From assembly GCA_050950345.1 (NCBI GenBank), contig JBMNHK010000002.1, positions 310,001-374,000 on the forward strand: a DNA stretch of 64,000 nt. Reading direction: 5' to 3'. This document shows positions 44,722 through 53,357 of the stretch, piece after piece. The translations under genes and the position numbers were made by a program. The notes under the pieces were generated by a model. It did not search any database, was not told the origin of the DNA, and was given only the letters and a program-made list of their open reading frames with translations. Origin of the DNA: Pelotomaculum_C sp050950345 (lineage in GTDB: Bacteria > Bacillota > Desulfotomaculia > Desulfotomaculales > Pelotomaculaceae). The stretch's first letter is position 1. Each line of letters starts with the position of its first letter.

Positions 44722-44935
44722 AAAAGGCCAGGCGATTATGATTGGCCGGGATATTAAAATTTCTGTGCTGGAAGTCGGCGGCGAAACAGTGCGTTTAGGC
44801 CTGGAGGCTCCTCCGGAGATGGAAATTTTCCGCGAGGAGCTGTATCTTGATTTGCAAAAAGAGAACACCGGGGCCATTACCAGCGCGGCAGAGATTATGA
44901 AGTTTATCAAAGGCAACGGCAAAGAAGAAAAATAA
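44702..44935 (+). CDS. csrA: Carbon storage regulator CsrA
   Basis: A 77-residue RNA-binding dimer. MLVLARKKGQAIMIGRDIKI and EVGGETVRLGLEAPPEMEIFR are typical; VRLG carries part of the RNA-binding surface. It blocks ribosome access to flagellin mRNA by binding GGA motifs. It overlaps fliW and lies 125 bases before the main flagellin gene. Confidence 0.95.
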   Translation: MLVLARKKGQAIMIGRDIKISVLEVGGETVRLGLEAPPEMEIFREELYLDLQKENTGAITSAAEIMKFIKGNGKEEK

Positions 44936-44950
44936 AACCGTTTTAAAGGC

Positions 44951-44977
44951 TAAACCTTTGGCCGTTGCCGCCGATAT
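44951..44977 (+). promoter_or_regulatory. Consensus sigma-D (sigma-28) promoter of the flagellin gene
   Basis: TAAA (44951-44954), exactly 15 bases, then GCCGATAT (44970-44977) is a perfect match to the flagellar sigma factor consensus, 83 bases before the flagellin ATG. Confidence 0.88.
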
Positions 44978-45025
44978 ATATACTAGGACCAGCCGGGGCG
45001 GCCGACCGGTTGGCTCATACCGCAC

Positions 45026-45052
45026 GGATGCGGAGTAAACATTCAGGGAGGA
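45026..45052 (+). promoter_or_regulatory. Probable CsrA-binding sites in the flagellin leader
   Basis: GGA motifs occur at 45026, 45032, 45047 and 45050. The last pair forms the CAGGGAGGA Shine-Dalgarno itself. This spacing resembles the known two-site CsrA leader of hag in Bacillus. Confidence 0.55.
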
Positions 45053-45060
45053 ATGATTAA

Positions 45061-47522
45061 ATGATTATCAACCACAACATTGCAGCGCTGAACACGTATC
45101 GCCAGTTGAGTAACAACCAGACTATTGGGCAAAAGTCCCTCGAAAAGCTGTCTTCAGGTTTGCGCATCAACCGGGCTGGTGACGATGCCGCCGGTCTGGC
45201 GATTTCCGAGAAGATGCGTGCCCAGATTCGCGGTCTGGATCAAGCTTCACGTAACGCCCAGGACGGCATCTCCATGATCCAGACAGCTGAGGGTGCTTTG
45301 AATGAAGTGCACAGCATTCTCCAGCGCATGCGCGAGCTGGCCAACCAGGCTGCCAGCGACACCAACGTTAAAATTGACCGTGATGAGATCCAGAAGGAAA
45401 TCAACCAGCTGACTTCTGAAATAAACCGTATCGGTAACACCACCGAGTTCAACACTCAGAAACTTTTAAACGGTGGCGGGGAAGTAAAAGAAATAGCCAT
45501 AAACACTATGCAAGCAGGGGCTGCCAAGGGCGCTTTTAAAGGTGGAGCTGAAATTGCTGCAGGAACAGTATTATCTGCTGGAGTTGCAGGAGGCGGGACA
45601 GCAGACTTTGGAGAGACAACAGGTACAGTTACAGCTACAGGTCCTGCTAATGCATCATATAATGGTTATAAAATCGTATTTACAAAATCAGATACAGCTA
45701 CAAATGCATTAGCTGCTACAATCAATACAGAGGCTAAAACTATTACTGTATCCTGGGGTGATAACCATAACCCTGCAGATTTTGATGCGATAAACAGTGC
45801 CATTAAAGCAGCAACTGATACAGAAGATAGTTTAACTGGCGATGTTACTCTTTCATCAGGTGATTTTGATGATGCAGATTTAAATGGAAAAAGTATTACA
45901 ATATCCGGAGGAATAGATCCAGTAACAGCCACTGCAGGTTCTACATCGATACCCATTGCTGAGGTAACAAGTAGCGTAGCTGCAAAAGCTGCCCAGTGGT
46001 TATCCAGTGAGATTTAACTGCTTTGGGCGATGGAAAATCAGGTACCATCTCCTTTGCCGGTGTAACAATTAATATTACCGGTGCTAATGGCGCTGAAGAA
46101 GGAATAAGCGATGTTAATCAAGTAGGTGCAAATTTAGCTATTGAAACTGATGTAACAACAGCAGCAGCTGATCAGGCTAAACTTATCGTAGACGCTTTCA
46201 ACGCTGTCAAAGCGGAACAAGGGTCAACCGGTTCCTTAGCTAACTTCACATTTGCTGTTAATGGCAATGCAATACAAATTACTGGCACAAAAGAAGATGG
46301 TGCTAAAAACAACGGTTTTACATTAACCTCCACCGGTGATGTACAATTTGGAGCTGTACCGGCTACAATAGATTCAGGTCCTTCAACAGCCGGAATAACA
46401 GAAGTTCGCGGAGAATACAGCTTTGAAATTTCCACTGCTTTTGAAAAAGCAGGGGCTACTATCAATATAGCTGGTCAAACCTTTACCGCTGTTGCCTCTG
46501 GCGCCAAGGCAGCTAATGGAGAGTTTAATGTAGGTACCGATGCCAAGCAACAGGCTATCAGCTTAGCCGCAGCTATTAATGCCAACAGCGCCTTAAATGC
46601 ACGCTTTGATGCCATTGTAGACGGTGCTAAAATCACCCTCCGGGAAAAAGCGGGTCAAGCCACAGGAGATCCAGTTACTAATGGTTTAGTTGTTGGGCCA
46701 ACCAATGATGCTGTACAGGGCAAATATTCTTTCACCATAGATGAACCGGTTGCAGTGGGTGGCAGGTATTCAATCGGTGGGGTCAATATCGAAGTAACCG
46801 ATGACATTAACCATGCCGGGCTGGCAAATGGCACCGCCGTACTCTACGCGGCCGATACCATCCAGCAAGCATCGAATTTGGCCAATGCCATTGCGGCTAA
46901 TTCTGCCTTAAGTGAAAGATATGAAGTTGAAGCTTCCAGTAACCGTATCACCTTAACCCAAAAAGCCGGTAAAGAAACCATGACTGCTGTAACAGCTCAA
47001 TCCAGTACAAACAAAAATGAGAATTTCCAAGCTTCTTTCCAGGTAGGAGCAAACAGCGGTCAAAGCATGACTATTGAAGTAAACGATATGAGATCTCTGG
47101 CATTGGGTGTTAGCGGTAAAGAAGCCAATGCAAAAGTAACGGCTAACAATGGCGTAGAAGCATCTTATGTAGCTATTACCAATGTTACCAATGGCACAGA
47201 TAACGTCAATGTAGAATATGCACTGGATGTTTCCTCGCACGAAAAGGCAACTGCTGCGATTAGTGTTATCAACGACGCTATTGAAATGGTGTCCGCCGAG
47301 CGTTCCAAACTGGGTGCCTACCAGAACCGCCTGGAGCACACCATCAACAACCTGGGCACCTCCAGTGAAAACCTCACCGCCGCCGAGTCCCGCATCCGCG
47401 ACGTGGACATGGCCAAGGAAATGATGGAGTTCACCAAGATGAGTATTCTCTCCCAGGCTGCCCAGGCCATGCTGGCCCAGGCCAACCAGCAGCCCCAGGG
47501 CGTACTCCAGCTCCTGCGGTAA
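45061..47522 (+). pseudogene. Large flagellin with hypervariable centre, frameshifted
   Basis: The N terminus (MIINHNIAALNTYRQLSNNQ, SSGLRINRAGDDAAGLAISE) and C terminus (TAAESRIRDVDMAKEMMEFT, ending QGVLQLLR) are canonical D0/D1 flagellin. Between them lie over 500 residues, including three related beta-rich modules at about 46029-46330, 46397-46690 and 46715-46990. The first frame stops at 46015; the rest is read two bases out of phase. Removing one GA from agtgagattt near 46010 gives SSDLTALGDGKSG and one protein of about 818 residues. The GA duplication could be a true mutation, a slippage switch or an error. It is driven by the sigma-D promoter at 44951. Confidence 0.8.
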
Positions 47523-47544
47523 TTGCTGTCAAACACAACAACAA

Positions 47545-47575
47545 AGGGGTCTCAGGCATGTCCCGAGGCCTCTTT
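47545..47575 (+). terminator. Terminator after the first flagellin gene
   Basis: GGGGTCTCAGG pairs with CCCGAGGCCTC, followed by TTTT. The 3' flank is nearly identical to that of the second flagellin (49640-49690), showing that the duplication included the terminator. Confidence 0.75.
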
Positions 47576-47668
47576 TACCTATATCTAATTCTACAAATTA
47601 GGACAGTGACACAATTAGGAAATTATATTATGTCGTAAATCAATATCATAGTGTTAAGGACGATTATC

Positions 47669-49639
47669 ATGTTAGCTTTAATGCATAATATTCCGGCCAT
47701 TAATACATACAGAAATAAAAACCTTGCTACCACAAAGGTAGTGAAAACAATAGAAAAACTGTCCAGCGGATTGCGTATTAATAAGGCCGCTGACGATGCC
47801 GCCGGCTTAGCTATTTCCCAAAAGATGAGAGCCCAAATTAGGGGACTGGATCGGGCACAAAGGAATGTCCAGGATGGAATCTCACTTATTCAAACCGCAG
47901 AGGGCGGTTTAAACAATATATTAGAACCGCCTCTGCATAGGCTGCGCCAATTGGCCGTACAAGCTGCAAATGGGATCTTGTCTAAGCAAGATATTGAAAA
48001 AATCCAGTTGGAGATTGATGAAATAAAAAAGGAAATAAACAATATTGCTAACAATACCCATTTCAACTCCATAACATTGCTGGATGGCTCACTTTCCGGT
48101 TTTTCGACTATTACCCGATCAATCATTGTGGGATCCAAGGAAATAACACCTGCCGCAAGTGCCTCTGTGTCGGGAAATGCCGACCTCTCCGGGGGATTGA
48201 CCATCACAAAAGATGTAAACGATACACTAACCTTTAAAGTTGACGGAGTTGGAATGTCCATAACTTTAGATGCTGGCACATATACACTTACAAACTTGCT
48301 TACGGAGATTAACAGCAAGCTTAGTTCCATAAATTCAGGGGTGACAGCCTCTTACCAGAATAGTAAACTGGTTTTAACTGTTAATGAAGCTGGTAACCAT
48401 ACAATAAGTGATATTGCCGGAAACGCTGTTACATCCTTGTTTATCAACAAAGTATTGGGAGATATTACGGATTTATATGCCTTTGGTTGGACGGATGTAT
48501 ATCCCTCAGTAACAATTGAAGAGGGTGTTAACGATACTTTAACATTCACCGCTGATGGCGTAGATTACAGTTTGAAACTGGCACCCGGAACATATTCAAC
48601 GATCACAACGGGTGACGCATCAAAATCTCCCTTAGCCGCTGCCCTTGATGACGCTGCTAATAAAGCGGGTGCGCCGGTATATACAAGGATATGGGGAGTA
48701 CACGGGGATCCTGATGACCCCAGAAGAGTTATCGAGTTTATTAAAAAAGGCATAATAGGGCCCCAAGCCATAGGTAATTTTGGAGGTAACGCAAAGGAAA
48801 CTTTATTTGCCAGGATGAACCCTGACAGGAATTTTGGTGTAGATGGTATAGATTCCTCAAATATGATAGAAGGTGAAGGCACTTATACCGAAACAAAAAT
48901 CACAGGTAGTGTAGATCTTTCGGCTGGTTTAATAGTCACAGCCGGGCAGAATGATTCCTTGATTTTTACAGTAGATGGTATGTTAAAGTCCATAAACTTG
49001 ACTCCAGGAGATTATAATCAAGCCGGTTTACTTGCGGAGATCAACGATAAATTACTTACAGCCGGTGCAGGAATAACAGCTTCGTACGAGAATGATAAAC
49101 TGGTTTTAACTCACGCTGCGGCTGGTGATATTGAAATAATCGCCGGGAACGCCATTAACTCGTTATTTATACCAAAAATCAACGGCACTAATGCAGTAAT
49201 TGAAAATATCTACGGCACTATTGAGGAAATGGTCCAGGATCCCGGCAAAGTAGTCAATATCCAGGTGGGTAGCAATGCAGGTCAGTCATTTTTAATCACT
49301 ATATCTGATGCCTCCACAGCTAATTTGGGAATTGACGATGTTACAGTGGAATCTTCCGAAACGGCAAATGAGGCCATTGTTAAGATAGATAATGCAATAC
49401 GCAAGATTACATCTGAATGCTCAAGATTAGGAGCTTACCAAAACCGTTTAGAACACATTATCAACAACCTGGGCACATCGACCGAGAACCTGACCGCCGC
49501 CGAGTCCCGCATCCGCGATGTGGACATGGCCAGGGAAATGATGGAATTTACCAAGATGAACATCCTCTCCCAGACCGCCCAGGCCATGCTGGCCCAGGCT
49601 AACCAGATGCCCCAGGGCGTGCTGCAGCTCCTGCGGTAA
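47669..49639 (+). CDS. Second large flagellin
   Basis: A 656-residue flagellin. The N terminus lacks the usual MIINHN and reads MLALMHNIPAINTYRNKN, then SSGLRINKAADDAAGLAISQ. The C terminus (ENLTAAESRIRDVDMAREMM, ending QGVLQLLR) is nearly identical at DNA level to the first flagellin. The hypervariable region has a repeated module at about residues 164-262 and 410-498, each closing with GNA..SLFI, plus a partial copy near 280-311. ATG at 47669 has AAGGA 8 bases upstream; an in-frame TTG at 47651 precedes that site. No clear sigma-D promoter is visible. Confidence 0.88.
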   Translation: MLALMHNIPAINTYRNKNLATTKVVKTIEKLSSGLRINKAADDAAGLAISQKMRAQIRGLDRAQRNVQDGISLIQTAEGGLNNILEPPLHRLRQLAVQAANGILSKQDIEKIQLEIDEIKKEINNIANNTHFNSITLLDGSLSGFSTITRSIIVGSKEITPAASASVSGNADLSGGLTITKDVNDTLTFKVDGVGMSITLDAGTYTLTNLLTEINSKLSSINSGVTASYQNSKLVLTVNEAGNHTISDIAGNAVTSLFINKVLGDITDLYAFGWTDVYPSVTIEEGVNDTLTFTADGVDYSLKLAPGTYSTITTGDASKSPLAAALDDAANKAGAPVYTRIWGVHGDPDDPRRVIEFIKKGIIGPQAIGNFGGNAKETLFARMNPDRNFGVDGIDSSNMIEGEGTYTETKITGSVDLSAGLIVTAGQNDSLIFTVDGMLKSINLTPGDYNQAGLLAEINDKLLTAGAGITASYENDKLVLTHAAAGDIEIIAGNAINSLFIPKINGTNAVIENIYGTIEEMVQDPGKVVNIQVGSNAGQSFLITISDASTANLGIDDVTVESSETANEAIVKIDNAIRKITSECSRLGAYQNRLEHIINNLGTSTENLTAAESRIRDVDMAREMMEFTKMNILSQTAQAMLAQANQMPQGVLQLLR

Positions 49640-49661
49640 TTGCTGTCAAAGACAACAACAA

Positions 49662-49694
49662 AGGGGGCTCAGGTCAACCTGGGGCCTCTTTTCT
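49662..49694 (+). terminator. Terminator after the second flagellin gene
   Basis: GGGGCTCAGG pairs with CCTGGGGCC around TCAA, followed by TCTTTTCT. Confidence 0.75.
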
Positions 49695-49722
49695 ACATAA
49701 CCGGTGAAATGGGGAACATACA

Positions 49723-50091
49723 GTGGAAAAGTACCTCGACATTATAAGAAGAACATTGGAATTGGCGGACACCTGTCTGCAGGGTCTGGAGCACGCTAAA
49801 GCCTGCCTTAACGAAGGGCGTTTCGAAGACGGCATTATCATGCTCCACGACACCGTATATGGCTACTACCAAATGGAGAAGGCGCTGGTGCCCGTGCTGG
49901 CCAACCTACTCGACACTAAAATGCGCCCCTTTGGCGAGGCCCTGAGCAATGCCCTGGACATCATGGTATCGGTCCAGGAGCGGGGAGAGAGGGCCAAGGC
50001 CCTGGAGTTAATGCAGTTCAGCGTGGTACCCGCTTACAAGAAGTGGCACGCCGAGCTGAACCGGTGCCTGCGGCCGTACGTGGCATCTTAG
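49723..50091 (+). CDS. Helical protein of unknown function next to flagellins
   Basis: A 122-residue, probably all-helical protein (EKYLDIIRRTLELADTCLQG opening, then LNEGRFEDGIIMLHDTVYGY). It has no signal or membrane segment. It resembles small flagellar chaperones such as FliS/FliT in size, helicity and position, but I see no diagnostic motif; it may belong to a DUF family found beside flagellins. GTG start with a weak GGGG site. It is intact. Confidence 0.6.
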   Translation: MEKYLDIIRRTLELADTCLQGLEHAKACLNEGRFEDGIIMLHDTVYGYYQMEKALVPVLANLLDTKMRPFGEALSNALDIMVSVQERGERAKALELMQFSVVPAYKKWHAELNRCLRPYVAS

Positions 50092-50103
50092 TCCAACTGC
50101 TGC

Positions 50104-50240
50104 ACGTGTATGACACGGGGACGTTTCCGTTGTCTTCCCGCCAGCCATGGCCATCTCTGTTTCGAACATAAACACACAGAGGAACTAAACGGGACGGTCT
50201 TTTGTGCTGTTTTTCTCACGGGAACACAGAGGGACGGTAA
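50104..50240. repeat. REP-like GGGACGG repeat remnants
   Basis: Three degenerate copies occur: gacacggggacgtttccgtt near 50110, aacgggacggtcttttgtgc near 50187 and acacagagggacggtaagtg near 50224. They resemble the palindromic repeats associated with REP-type (Y1) transposases in Peptococcaceae. No transposase gene is here. Confidence 0.5.
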
Positions 50241-50368
50241 GTGTGAAAGTGCAGGGATAAATGGAAACTAAACGTCTAGCTGGTACATACTAAAACAAAA
50301 CGAAGGTGAAGCCAATATGAACAATAATAGTATTCCTTGGTTAAAAAGCAACACACAAACAAATTACA

Positions 50369-51100
50369 GTGATTTGCCATGCACAATGGATATTATCAGC
50401 GAAACAAGAAGCCGAAGAATTATGGAATGAATTAGAAGTAATGTTAAGACTTAAACGGAGTTTTATAAATCCTGATATGAGGATATTTCGTTCATACATA
50501 GAACATTTAACTGATTATGAAATCAAAGAGACAGATGGCCCATTCTATAGAGCAAGAAAAAATACCAAGGGTAAAAAATTCACACATAGTGATTTAGAGG
50601 CCCCGGAATGGTATCTTTGCAAATCAGGAAGGTTAAATCCCGTAGGAATCTCATATTTATACGTATCTGACAGTATCAGTACATGTTGCGCTGAAGTAAG
50701 GCCTTGGATAGGTGCAAATATCACTGTTGCCAAATTCTACCCTATAAAAAGTCTAATACTAAAAGATTTAAGGATAACCAAGGAAGAGTTAAAAGCTGAG
50801 AGCAGTTCAAAAAGGGCTATCAAAAGGAACTTTTCTAAGCCCATATCTGTAGAAGATAATGATCTTGATTACCTGATAACACAGTGTGTTACAGAATACA
50901 TTCGTGATTTCTCCAAGCCAAAAACAGTAAAATATGAAAGATATGATGGTATTGTTTACACCAGTTCGATCATTAATAAAGGATTAAACTTTTTATTATA
51001 TAATCCAAAAGTTATGAAAATAGAAAAAGAAGAACCATTGCAAACTATTACCGTTAAAGATATGAAAATTCATCTGGATATACCCGGGGAGATTAAATAA
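50369..51100 (+). CDS. RES-domain protein (orphan NAD-degrading toxin-like)
   Basis: The 243-residue frame contains a RES domain: FYRARKNTKG near residue 60, then SGRLNPVGISYLYVSDS and CCAEVRPW. These match the conserved Arg, Tyr and Glu of RES toxins, which break down NAD+. No Xre-type antitoxin gene is adjacent. The frame lacks a good start: a better ATG with GAAGGTG at 50317 opens a 38-codon frame one base out of phase (NNNSIPWLKSNTQTNYSD), so the true N terminus may be frameshifted. Base composition is more AT-rich than the neighbours, which suggests transfer. Confidence 0.65.
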   Translation: MICHAQWILSAKQEAEELWNELEVMLRLKRSFINPDMRIFRSYIEHLTDYEIKETDGPFYRARKNTKGKKFTHSDLEAPEWYLCKSGRLNPVGISYLYVSDSISTCCAEVRPWIGANITVAKFYPIKSLILKDLRITKEELKAESSSKRAIKRNFSKPISVEDNDLDYLITQCVTEYIRDFSKPKTVKYERYDGIVYTSSIINKGLNFLLYNPKVMKIEKEEPLQTITVKDMKIHLDIPGEIK

Positions 51101-51107
51101 GTATCCG

Positions 51108-51150
51108 AGAATACACAAGAACACAGGGGAATGGTTCTTCTATGTCATAA
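51108..51150. repeat. REP-like repeat remnant after the RES gene
   Basis: acacaggggaatggttcttc (about 51120-51140) resembles the GGGGACGGTTCTTTTGTG repeats on the other side of the RES gene, so the gene is flanked by them. The rest of 51101-51298 holds no gene. Confidence 0.45.
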
Positions 51151-51298
51151 CAAACTAGTTAAAATTAGATTAAACTTGAACAGCAGGAAGGACCCATGAA
51201 CTGCACCCATTGAGACCCTTTCCGACTTCCTTGCTAAAATATAGGACTGTTACTCGCGACATTATAGAACCATCCCTATTTGTATAGAGGTTGTCATT

Positions 51299-52145
51299 AT
51301 GATAATCAATCACAACATTGCCGCGCTGACTGCCTACAGAAACATGGTCAAAGCCGGCAACATGGTCACCAGGGTCATAGAAAGGCTATCTTCGGGCCTC
51401 AGAAATAAACCGGGCTGCAGACGATCCCGCCGGGCTGGCCATCAGCGAGAGGATGCGGGCACAAATCAGGGGCCTGCAGCAGGCCAGCCGTAATGCCCAG
51501 GATGGCATTTCCATGATCCAGATCGCCGAGGGTGCTCTGAACGAGACCCACGCCATAATCCAGCGCATCAGGGAACTGGTGATACAGGGTCACAACGGAA
51601 CACTAAGCGATGCCGATAGAAAAGTAATCCAGCAAGAAATTGACCAGCTTATTGAAGAAATCGGTGGAATATCCAACAGGACGGAATTCAACACCATAAA
51701 GCTCCTGGACGGCAGCTGTGACTCCGGCGCGGGCAAGGACTTTGGCTTCAGCTGGGGGCCAATGCCGGCCAGGGGATGTACATACAATTTAGCAATATGA
51801 GCGCCGGTATACTGGGGACCGGGTGCAGGCACGGGTTTCGCCTTAAGTGGAGTCAATATACTGACCAACTCCTATGATGACAACATGGCCGTTGTCGATC
51901 AGGCCCTCGGGGACGTTTCCCGCGAAAGGGGCAGGATGGGTGCCTATAAAAACCGCCTGGAGCACACCATCAATAACCTGGACATCACCGCCGAAAACCT
52001 GATCGCCGCCGAGTCCAGGATCAGGGATGCGGACATGGCCAAGGAGATAATGGCGCTGGCAAAGTACAGTATTCTCCAACAGGTGGCCATGGCCATTGTT
52101 GATTTATGCCAACCAAGCAGGCGAAAAGCGTCCTGTGGCTTTTGA
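51299..52145 (+). pseudogene. Short flagellin, multiply frameshifted copy
   Basis: This is a close copy of the intact short flagellin at 57168. It begins MIINHNIAALTAYRNMVKAG but has at least four single-base indels relative to that copy: an extra A near 51405, a lost base near 51735, an extra G near 51816, and extra bases near 52096-52113. Pieces of the same protein appear in three frames (for example SDADRKVIQQEIDQLIEEIG and VVDQALGDVSRERGRMGAYK). It cannot make a filament protein. High residual identity indicates recent decay. Confidence 0.9.
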
Positions 52146-52231
52146 AGCAGCATGACAATGGCCTTCGATATTAATTGCTTTTGTATAAAACAATCAACTT
52201 ATTACAGCATAACAGCAAAGGAGCTTAAATT

Positions 52232-52668
52232 ATGAAAAAAACAGTCAGTATAATAACCCTCATTTTATTGTCAACGTTGTTGTTTACCGGCTGCGGTGCC
52301 AACAATGAAAGCGAAACACCAACCGCACCTGAAAACGAAATGAGTTTTGCCGAGTTTAAAGCACTAAGGGTGGAAACCCCCACTAAATTTCACGTATTAG
52401 TCAAACTGAGCGATTACTATAATTATGAGTTTAGGGGTGGAAGAGAAAACTATTATTCGTTTATGATTTACGAAACAGATGGGACCCTTACCAATCTGGC
52501 CGGATTTCTGCCCAAAGACAACCCGTGGCTAAACAGGTATTTGATACTGTCAAAGATGGCGAAGATTATCCTATGACACTTAAAATAAGCTTCATTGAAG
52601 GTGGATACGATAAATCTGACTGCGTCCATATTACCGATATTCTAAGCATCGGCCAGTGGTCGGAGTAA
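52232..52668 (+). pseudogene. Lipoprotein, frameshifted
   Basis: The N terminus is a clear lipoprotein signal: KKTVSIITLILLSTLLFTGCG with lipobox FTGC. The frame ends early after PKDNPWLNR. A one-base shift near 52525 restores a continuation (KQVFDTVKDGEDYPMTLKIS onward) to the TAA at 52666, about 145 residues. AAAGGAG lies before the ATG. No family recognised. It is inserted between the flagellin copy and the 77-aa gene, unlike the intact set at 57-58 kb. Confidence 0.75.
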
Positions 52669-52704
52669 TAATAATTAGGATTACGTTGGAGTGATTAACA
52701 GATT

Positions 52705-52938
52705 ATGACAAACGAAGATTACCTTCGGCAGCAGCTGGAATGGGTCAAATACAGAGCGAAGGCTTTGGAAGAAATCGAAGCCAAGCTGCAGGAAATGCGG
52801 TCCCTGGCCACACACGCCAGGGATAGCTGCATAAGCCGGGATATGGCCCGGGAGTTCAATGCCAGGCTGCAAGTACTGCAGCAGGAAATAATTGCACTTG
52901 ACGAGCAAACCAGGGTATGCTGGATGGACTGCCAGTAA
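52705..52938 (+). CDS. 77-aa coiled-coil protein, copy 1
   Basis: TNEDYLRQQLEWVKYRAKAL, then a long charged helix with heptad spacing (LEEIEAKLQEM, EFNARLQVLQQEIIALD). It is about 85% identical to the protein at 58092. Both copies follow a short flagellin, which suggests a linked role such as a flagellin-binding or export factor, but no known family is recognised. Confidence 0.7.
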   Translation: MTNEDYLRQQLEWVKYRAKALEEIEAKLQEMRSLATHARDSCISRDMAREFNARLQVLQQEIIALDEQTRVCWMDCQ

Positions 52939-52993
52939 TGCTCATGCTCACAAACACAGTACATAACAACCAATGGGAACGGAGGGGACACAA

Positions 52994-53035
52994 ATGGACA
53001 TAGCCGTGCTCGGGGCGGTCTCGGGAATCCCTTAA
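52994..53035 (+). pseudogene. Truncated yjfB remnant
   Basis: Starts MDIAVLGAVSGIP then TAA, with GGAGGGG upstream. The first codons match the intact YjfB-like gene at 58384 (MDIAAL), including the upstream spacer. After codon 6 the sequence is replaced by a palindromic element at 53023. Confidence 0.6.
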
Positions 53036-53072
53036 CGGGATTCCCAAAACCCCCCAAAAGGGGACATTCCCC
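53023..53072. repeat. REP-like palindrome truncating yjfB
   Basis: GGGAATCCC (53023-53031) and GGGATTCCC (53037-53045) are perfect inverted repeats, followed by CCCCCCAAAAGGGGACATTC and CCCC. This is the GGGGAATGTCCCC-type repetitive element in reverse. From 53073 to the transposase start at 53358 no gene is seen; it probably includes the left end of the IS256-type element, but no terminal repeat could be fixed by eye. Confidence 0.55.
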
Positions 53073-53357
53073 CACCGCGTTAATACCTTAACTAGATAAA
53101 GGATTCAGATTGACGGATACGGCTGGTCGGTCCCACGCGGATCGCCCGGCTGTTTTATTTCTGCTGTTCAACTGCTCGCTGCAAAAGATTGTTCGGCTTA
53201 CTAGCAAAAGAATGCTCAAAAAAGACCGGAACCGCAGATAAGGTACAATAAGTTTCGCAAAATTGAATAGCGTCCAAAAACAAAAGGACATGGACGCAAC
53301 CGCTTGGTAGAATAAAAGTCGCTAAACACAATTCACCAAGGAAGGAGTTGCAGCACC

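Noticed and set aside
46005..46025. Stop-codon read-through or a second start in the first flagellin
   Set aside because: The downstream part is in a different frame, so a frameshift, not read-through, separates the halves.
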